From: Planctomycetota bacterium
GTDB taxonomy: Bacteria; Planctomycetota; Phycisphaerae; Sedimentisphaerales; UBA12454
Direction: 5' to 3'
Assembly: GCA_018828825.1 (NCBI GenBank)
Contig: JAHJUV010000090.1
Span: 1-55,092, forward strand
Length of the DNA: 55,092 bases
In this document: piece after piece, positions 50,275 through 55,092 of the stretch
Numbering within the stretch: position 1 is the first letter of the stretch
Layout of the letters: every line of letters begins with the position of its first letter
Made by a program: the position numbers and the translations under genes
Notes under the pieces: model-generated
The model's database searches: none
What the model saw: the letters and a program-made list of their open reading frames with translations, nothing else
Told to the model about the DNA's origin: nothing

Positions 50275-50886
50275 ATGATTAAAAATTTACATCTCTTAAT
50301 TACAGCGGGGGGCACAAGAGAATATATCGACCCTGTCCGTTTCATTTCCAACGCAAGCAACGGCAAAATGGGATTCGCGCTTGCCGATGCCGCCGCCAAG
50401 GCCGGTCATAAAGTTACACTTATAACCACAATCAAAAATTCCAAATTTAAAAGTGTTTATGTCGAAACGGCCGAACAAATGTTTGCAGCAGTCAGGAAAT
50501 ATTTCCCCAAATGTGATTGTTTGATAATGGCCGCCGCGGTTGCAGATTATACACCCGCTAAAAAATCGAAGCTGAAAATCAAAAAATCGGACAAAAATCT
50601 GACATTCAGACTGAAACCAACGGCTGATATCCTGAAATGGGCGGGGAAAAACAAAAAAAAGAATCAAATCGTTGCTGGCTTCGCTCTTGAAGATAAAAAC
50701 CTGCGTAAAAACGCTGAAGAAAAACTGAAAGACAAAAAACTCGATATGATAATCGCAAATACCCCGTCAACTATCGGCGCCGAAAAAGCAGCGGTTCAAA
50801 TAAAACAAAAAAACAAAAATTGGGTAACGCTGCAAAACGCAGATAAATCCTTAATTGCCAAAAAAATCGTTGCATTCATAAAATAG
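50275..50886 (+). CDS. coaB: Phosphopantothenate-cysteine ligase (CoaB part)
   Basis: This 203-residue protein corresponds to the C-terminal half of CoaBC, which joins phosphopantothenate and cysteine. The signature LLITAGGTREYIDPVRFISN and NGKMGFALADAA open it, MAAAVADYTPAKKSKLKIKK follows, and RLKPTADILKW, VAGFALEDKNLRKNAEEKL and MIIANTPSTIGAEKAAVQI complete it. It is unusually lysine-rich. It is convergent with pyrE. Confidence 0.92.
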   Translation: MIKNLHLLITAGGTREYIDPVRFISNASNGKMGFALADAAAKAGHKVTLITTIKNSKFKSVYVETAEQMFAAVRKYFPKCDCLIMAAAVADYTPAKKSKLKIKKSDKNLTFRLKPTADILKWAGKNKKKNQIVAGFALEDKNLRKNAEEKLKDKKLDMIIANTPSTIGAEKAAVQIKQKNKNWVTLQNADKSLIAKKIVAFIK

Positions 50887-50951
50887 TCATCCCGACAAAA
50901 TCGGAATTCCACAAATTTTACATTTTAAATTTTAATTTTTAAATTTTGTTA

Positions 50952-51476
50952 TCAGTCTTTTATGCCGAGGTCTTCTTTAGTCAAAATGCTTTCGAATTTG
51001 TAACCTGCATTTGTGATATTTTCACCCGCGCCCTGTTTGCGGTCGATTACAGAAACAATCTTTTTTATCTTCGCACCGGCTTCGGTTATTATCTTCGCGG
51101 CCTCTAAAACCTGCCCACCGGTCGTCGCGATATCCTCGACAAGCAGAACAACATCGTTTTTATTTAATACGCCCTCAATCATCTTGCTTGTGCCGTAATC
51201 TTTTTTACTGTTGCGGATAATTATCCATTTTTTGCCTGTATGCATTGCCGTTGCCGCCGCCAGCGCAACGCCGCCAAGTTCAGCCCCCGCAATCATCGTA
51301 ACATCGCTGCTGGCATACTTCGCAAATTCAGCGCCGAGAGCCTTCAAAATATCCGGCTGCGTCTCGAACAGATATTTATCCATATAGTATTTGCTCTTCT
51401 TGCCGCTCCGAAGCGTAAAGTCCCCCTCCAGATACGCCGTTTCCTTTATTCGCTTCGTAAGCTCTTGTTTATTCAT
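50952..51476 (-). CDS. pyrE: Orotate phosphoribosyltransferase
   Basis: PyrE attaches phosphoribose to orotate in UMP synthesis. The 174-residue protein has FTLRSGKKSKYYMDKYLFET, MIAGAELGGVALAAATA and the PRPP loop VVLLVEDIATTGGQVLEAA. Its start is 17 bases downstream of the purB stop on the same strand, so purB and pyrE form a leftward pair of nucleotide-synthesis genes. Confidence 0.94.
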   Translation of the reverse strand: MNKQELTKRIKETAYLEGDFTLRSGKKSKYYMDKYLFETQPDILKALGAEFAKYASSDVTMIAGAELGGVALAAATAMHTGKKWIIIRNSKKDYGTSKMIEGVLNKNDVVLLVEDIATTGGQVLEAAKIITEAGAKIKKIVSVIDRKQGAGENITNAGYKFESILTKEDLGIKD

Positions 51477-51492
51477 AGGTTACGTCTTTCTT

Positions 51493-52923
51493 TTACACTT
51501 TAAGCACTGTCTTTTTATTAAGTTTTCCGCGATATTTTTTCAATGTCGGCGAAACGACTTCTTTAATAAATTCATCGACCTGCTGAGGCGCTCTGCCGAC
51601 ATAATCGCCTGCGTTCAAAACTTTTTTGAAATCCACTTTTGCAAAAGCCGCATCGTTTTTCAATCGTTCGATTAAGTCATTCGGCTTTCCGAATTTTTTG
51701 ATCTGTCCGGCCGCCGCCTGTGAATGCACTCTGATTTTCTCGTGCAGTTTTTGTCTGTTTCCGCCCGCCTTGACGGCAGCCATCAGAATATTTTCAGTCG
51801 CCATAAACGGCAGTTCCGCTTCGATTCTCGCCGCTATCACTTTCGGATAAACCACAAGCCCGCTCGTCACATTAATCAAAATTTCGAGAATCCCGTCAGC
51901 CGCAAGAAATGCTTCCGGTATTACTATCCGCCGATTTGCCGAATCGTCCAGCGTCCTTTCGAGCCACTGCTCCGCCGCCGTCATCTGCGAACTGCTCGAA
52001 AGACTGATTAAAAATCTCGAAAGGGCGGTAACCCGTTCGCACCGCATCGGGTTCCTCTTATATGCCATCGCGCTTGAACCTATCTGCGATTTCTCGAATG
52101 GCTCTTCGACTTCTTTCAGGTTCGCAAGCAGCCTGATATCGTTGCATAGCTTATGGGCCGACAAGGCAATCTGCACAAGCGTATTTATCACGAGCGAATC
52201 TATCTTTCGTGAATATGTCTGGCCCGTAACGGCGCAAACCTTATCGAATCCGAACGCCTTTGCCACCATTTTATCGAGATGTTTAACCTTATTATGGCTT
52301 CCGCCGAACAGTTCGAGAAACGACGCCTGCGTTCCCGTCGTGCCTTTTACTCCTCTGAATGGAATATTTTCTATTCGGTACTCGATTTCGCTAAGGTCGC
52401 TGACAAAATCATTGCACCAAAGCGTCGCGCGTTTACCGACGGTCGTCAATTGTGCCGGCTGGAAATGTGTGAACCCCAGCGTAGGCAAATTGCGGTACTT
52501 TTTCGCAAAGCCCGCCAGAGAATTTACAAGACACGCCGTTTTGCCTGCGATAATCTGCATCGCGTTTCGCATAATTATCAAATCCGCATTGTCGCCCACA
52601 TAGCAGCTTGTCGCGCCAAGGTGTATTATCGGCGCAGCTTTCGGTGCGGCATCGCCGAACGTATGAATATGTGCCATCACATCGTGCCGAAACTTTTTCT
52701 CGTATTCAGCGGCCTTATCGAATTTGATATTATCGAGATGTTTCGCCATCTGGCTGATTTGTGCCGATGAAATTTTCAGCCCAAGCTTCTTTTCCGCCTT
52801 CGCAAGCTCCAGCCACAGCCGCCGCCAGGTGGAAAACTTCTTTTGATTGCTGAAAAGTTCAGACATCTCTTTTGAAGCGTTGCGCTCGACCAGCGGAGAA
52901 CTGTAAATATTATGATTTTTCAT
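51493..52923 (-). CDS. purB: Adenylosuccinate lyase
   Basis: PurB acts twice in purine synthesis, cleaving SAICAR and adenylosuccinate. The ATG at 52923 (AGGA site nearby) gives 476 residues; the upstream ATG at 52986 would add 21 unlikely residues. Family marks are ATSCYVGDNADLIIMRNAM, LGFTHFQPAQLTTVGKRATL (catalytic His), GVKGTTGTQASFLELF and the signature loop QIGSSAMAYKRNPMRCERVT. It heads a purB-pyrE pair and is divergent from prfB. Confidence 0.94.
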   Translation of the reverse strand: MKNHNIYSSPLVERNASKEMSELFSNQKKFSTWRRLWLELAKAEKKLGLKISSAQISQMAKHLDNIKFDKAAEYEKKFRHDVMAHIHTFGDAAPKAAPIIHLGATSCYVGDNADLIIMRNAMQIIAGKTACLVNSLAGFAKKYRNLPTLGFTHFQPAQLTTVGKRATLWCNDFVSDLSEIEYRIENIPFRGVKGTTGTQASFLELFGGSHNKVKHLDKMVAKAFGFDKVCAVTGQTYSRKIDSLVINTLVQIALSAHKLCNDIRLLANLKEVEEPFEKSQIGSSAMAYKRNPMRCERVTALSRFLISLSSSSQMTAAEQWLERTLDDSANRRIVIPEAFLAADGILEILINVTSGLVVYPKVIAARIEAELPFMATENILMAAVKAGGNRQKLHEKIRVHSQAAAGQIKKFGKPNDLIERLKNDAAFAKVDFKKVLNAGDYVGRAPQQVDEFIKEVVSPTLKKYRGKLNKKTVLKV

Positions 52924-53026
52924 TTTTTTATATCCTAAAATTCCACTAATCAGTTTACCACAGCAAACATTTTTTGGCAATTGCAAATGCCCCTTTAATT
53001 TGTTATAAATCAGTTTCAGTGTTTAG

Positions 53027-53084
53027 CCCCGACCCCTGCGGTCGGGGTTTGTTATCGTGTTTGGCCCCCACCCTGTGGTGGGGG
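53027..53084. repeat. Two tandem GC hairpins in the purB/prfB gap
   Basis: CCCCGACC/GGTCGGGG (53027-53047) and CCCCCACC/GGTGGGGG (53065-53084) are perfect 8-bp stems, each preceded by a GTGTTT[A/G]GCCCC-type lead. The spacing between them is about 17 bases. The stem bases differ but the frame is the same, as if copies of one template had changed by paired substitutions. They lie about 30-90 bases ahead of prfB. Confidence 0.6.
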
Positions 53085-53112
53085 TTGTTTAGCTAAATTT
53101 TAAAGTAAAATT

Positions 53113-54234
53113 ATGGAATTAGTCCAGCTTAAACAGAGAATTAACGACCTCAGGGCCCGGATAACAAAAATCCGGGATTGTCTTGACGTCGCTGCCAAAC
53201 AGCAGCAGTTCGACCAACTCGCTCAGCAGATGTCAAAACCCGGTTTCTGGGACAATCAGGACTCCGCCAAATCCGTCGTCTCCCGCCTCAGCGCATTAAA
53301 AGCCGTCATTGAGCCCGCAATCGACGCCGAAAAGAAAATTACCGACATGGCCGAGCTTTTCGAGGTAGCCCTTGCCGAAAACAACTCCCAAATCATCTCC
53401 GATACCGAGCAGGAGCTTGGCCAACTCGAAAAAAAATGCGCCCAGATTGAGCTTACCGGTATGCTCAGCGGCCCGGATGATATGAAAAATTGCTTTTTCA
53501 GTATCCACGCCGGCGCAGGCGGAACAGAAAGCTGCGATTGGGTCAGTATGCTCCTGCGTATGTACACTCGTTTTTTCCAGCAGAACAAATTCACTTACGA
53601 AGAGCTTGATATGACCCCCGGCGAAGAAGCAGGCATCCGTTCCATTACACTCAAAGTCGCTGGCCCCTTTGCATTTGGCAAGCTTTCCTGCGAGTCCGGC
53701 GTCCATCGTCTCGTCAGGATAAGTCCTTTTGACGCCAACAAACGCCGCCATACAAGTTTCGCCGCAGTTGACGTTATGCCTGAATACGATGACGATATAG
53801 ATATCGAAATAGATGAGAAGGATTTGCGAATCGATTTTTATCGTGCCGGCGGCGCTGGCGGCCAGCACGTCAACAAAACAAGTTCGGCCGTCCGCATTAC
53901 TCACGCCCCGTCAGGAATTGTTACCCAGTGCCAGAGCGACCGCTCCCAGCATCGCAACAAGGCCGAAGCGATGAAAATGCTCAAGGCCAAATTATATATG
54001 CTCGAGCAGCAGAAGCGCGACGCCGAAGTCGCCAAACTCTACGGCAGCAAAGGCGAAATCGCATGGGGCAACCAGATTCGAAGCTACGTCCTCCAGCCTT
54101 ACCAGATGGTTAAGGACCACCGTACTGACTGCCAGACCGGAAAAGTTGACGCCGTCCTCGATGGCGATATAGAAGATTTCATAGATAGTTATTTGCAGTA
54201 CCGCGCCGAAAAAAAACATAAACACCACGATTAA
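53113..54234 (+). CDS. prfB: Peptide chain release factor 2
   Basis: RF2 recognises UGA and UAA stop codons and triggers peptide release. The 373-residue protein shows the SPF anticodon-like tripeptide in LVRISPFDANKRRHTSF and the catalytic GGQ in GAGGQHVNKTSSAVRITH. The gene is one open frame from the ATG: the IRDCLDVAA segment corresponds to the codon-25 region where many bacteria use a +1 programmed frameshift, but here CTTGAC continues in frame without the UGA, so the autoregulatory frameshift is absent. Its stop is directly followed by a block of hairpin repeats. Confidence 0.96.
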   Translation: MELVQLKQRINDLRARITKIRDCLDVAAKQQQFDQLAQQMSKPGFWDNQDSAKSVVSRLSALKAVIEPAIDAEKKITDMAELFEVALAENNSQIISDTEQELGQLEKKCAQIELTGMLSGPDDMKNCFFSIHAGAGGTESCDWVSMLLRMYTRFFQQNKFTYEELDMTPGEEAGIRSITLKVAGPFAFGKLSCESGVHRLVRISPFDANKRRHTSFAAVDVMPEYDDDIDIEIDEKDLRIDFYRAGGAGGQHVNKTSSAVRITHAPSGIVTQCQSDRSQHRNKAEAMKMLKAKLYMLEQQKRDAEVAKLYGSKGEIAWGNQIRSYVLQPYQMVKDHRTDCQTGKVDAVLDGDIEDFIDSYLQYRAEKKHKHHD

Positions 54235-54440
54235 CCCCCGCACCGGAGTTTACCCCTGCGAAGGCAGGGGGCGGGGAAATACCCTGCCTTGCAGGGTCGT
54301 TTTGATTCGTGCCGGGGGTGTTTAAATCGGTTAGCCCTGCCATCACGATGGCAGGGTTATTTAGCCCGCCTGCCTGCTGGCGGGTTCGCCGTCATTGCGA
54401 GGCCGCTTCGGCCGCGGCAATCTCGTTTGTCATTTCCTTA
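54235..54440. repeat. Mosaic of hairpin repeats downstream of prfB
   Basis: About 200 bases without a gene hold several stems in a row: an outer CCCCCGCACCGG...GTGCCGGGGG pair with inner CCCCTGC/GCAGGGG and CCCTGC/GCAGGG stems (54235-54320), CCCTGCCAT/ATGGCAGGG (54333-54354), CCCGCC/GGCGGG (about 54364-54383), and a third copy of the GTCATTGCGAG...GCAATCTC repeat (54393-54425). The outer end starts at the prfB stop codon and resembles the ends of the 12061 and 33700 elements only in part. Confidence 0.6.
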
Positions 54441-54451
54441 ATTTTTTCTCG

Positions 54452-54480
54452 TTGAGTTTTTTAAAAAAAAGAGATATAAT
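54452..54480 (+). promoter_or_regulatory. Sigma-70 promoter for the last small gene
   Basis: TTGAGT and a perfect TATAAT are spaced by 17 bases. The predicted transcript begins near 54487, leaving a leader of about 110 bases that contains a GTCTGT/ACAGAC hairpin before the ATG at 54600. Confidence 0.65.
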
Positions 54481-54599
54481 TCTTACGAAGCAACGAGGAA
54501 TTGCATCAGGAACTTGTTATACTGAAAAAGAAGTCTGTGTTTCTTGTTTTATACAGACGGCATAAGCATTGTTGGGATTTCAGAAACGGAAGCTAATCA

Positions 54600-54926
54600 A
54601 TGAATTATGTAATGATTCTCGTCGGGGCGATGTTATCTTTCCTGTCGTACAGATGGTCATTTTACTATAGGTGCAACCCAAATTACTACCGGCTTAAAGG
54701 CCGCTCTGAGGTCACCCAGCTTTGGTTTGAGACTGCATCAAATGTAATATTCTTTGGTGGGTACGGTCTTATCATTTTCTCAAGTGGTTTTCGTCTATCC
54801 CGAATTGGAATCAATCTTGGAATAGTTATCCTTCTTCACTTTGTCGTGTTCCCAATTCTTGGACCGAGGTGGAGGCGGAGAGAGAAAGAAAATCCCAACA
54901 ACGGAACCACCCCAAGAAGCCAATAG
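54600..54926 (+). CDS. Small hypothetical membrane protein
   Basis: A 108-residue protein, not recognised. It has about three hydrophobic segments (about 3-20, 47-63 and 72-88), a basic loop between the first two (YYRCNPNYYRLKGRSEV) and a charged tail (PRWRRREKENPN). A GGAAG site precedes the ATG and a good promoter lies upstream. Its base composition and codon use look less GC-rich than those of the translation genes, like the other small membrane-protein gene at 244-678. Confidence 0.5.
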   Translation: MNYVMILVGAMLSFLSYRWSFYYRCNPNYYRLKGRSEVTQLWFETASNVIFFGGYGLIIFSSGFRLSRIGINLGIVILLHFVVFPILGPRWRRREKENPNNGTTPRSQ

Positions 54927-55092
54927 TTGGGTGAGAATTAAAGGGGCCAGAGGGGGTGTTGAAAAAGTCACACAAATTTTCCCTAAGCAGCTATTCTCGA
55001 AATTACAAAATCTTTCCGCCATTGCAACAAAACACGGCTGTAAATTAATTCCATTAAGCCAAAATCGCTTCGATGTCTGTTTTTGTTACGCA
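54927..55092. other. Right-edge sequence without a recognisable gene
   Basis: On the minus strand two short frames run in from the edge, one ending CVTKTDIEAILA and one of about 33 residues (RSDFGLMELIYSRVLLQWR and onward), but neither can be assigned. The GTGTTGAAAAAGTC string at about 54957 is like the ends of some insertion sequences, but no transposase or inverted repeat partner is in the window. Confidence 0.3.

Noticed and set aside
53160..53200. Programmed +1 frameshift in prfB
   Set aside because: No in-frame UGA is present; the gene is one continuous frame.
54950..55092. End of an insertion sequence at the right edge
   Set aside because: A GTTGAAAAAGTC string is suggestive, but there is no transposase, no partner inverted repeat and too little sequence.

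Overview
The window looks like a chromosomal stretch from a free-living, probably anaerobic, planctomycete of the class Phycisphaerae (Sedimentisphaerales-like). This placement is an inference from content. The clues are a giant secreted parallel beta-helix protein carrying a subtilase, a dockerin and Ile/Thr-rich C-terminal repeats, DapL-type lysine synthesis, an NAD-linked [NiFe] hydrogenase, an ECF sigma operon with membrane-anchored partners, and many short palindromic repeats. No rRNA, tRNA or CRISPR array is visible, and no intact insertion sequence was recognised.

Layout. Positions 1-1118 hold one small membrane-protein gene and a patchwork of repeat and gene debris. Positions 1119-8445 form a rightward cluster: ispA, dxs, nadK, a TPR protein and a dinG-type helicase. 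Positions 8454-14009 are a leftward operon for a Hox-type hydrogenase (hoxF, hoxU, hoxY, hoxH, maturation protease) that ends with a CheY-like receiver, with a good sigma-70 promoter at its head. Next come a metX-metW fusion (rightward) and a SIS-domain protein (leftward). A single 8.9-kb gene for a secreted beta-helix/subtilase/dockerin protein fills 17321-26212 (leftward).

Positions 26654-33699 hold dapL, a folK-deoxynucleoside kinase fusion, panC, panD, lgt, a leftward bioF and a rhomboid protease. Positions 33860-37628 are a leftward regulatory operon: a sigma region-2/transmembrane/carboxypeptidase-regulatory fusion, an ECF sigma factor, a putative membrane anti-sigma protein and a secreted coiled-coil protein. 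From 37872 a long rightward run follows: rpsB-tsf-pyrH-frr, an AsmA-like protein, a YihY-family protein, pheA, tpiA, secG, yicC, gmk, rpoZ, and coaC and coaB as separate genes. Leftward purB-pyrE, then rightward prfB and a small membrane-protein gene, close the window.

The most unusual features are these. (1) Palindromic repeats sit in frame inside protein genes: one GC-rich family is in ispA and, inverted, in the TPR gene, and a different palindrome is in folK. (2) A ~105-bp element with terminal inverted repeats lies at two sites, one of them splitting the hox operon. (3) An AT-rich palindrome of ~150 bp separates coaC from coaB, which remain in the same reading frame. (4) A sigma-factor region-2 domain is fused through a membrane segment to Ig-like domains and lacks region 4. 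(5) A complete pro-subtilase is nested inside a beta-helix closing module of the giant protein. Functional calls rest on reading motifs by eye; no database search was run.
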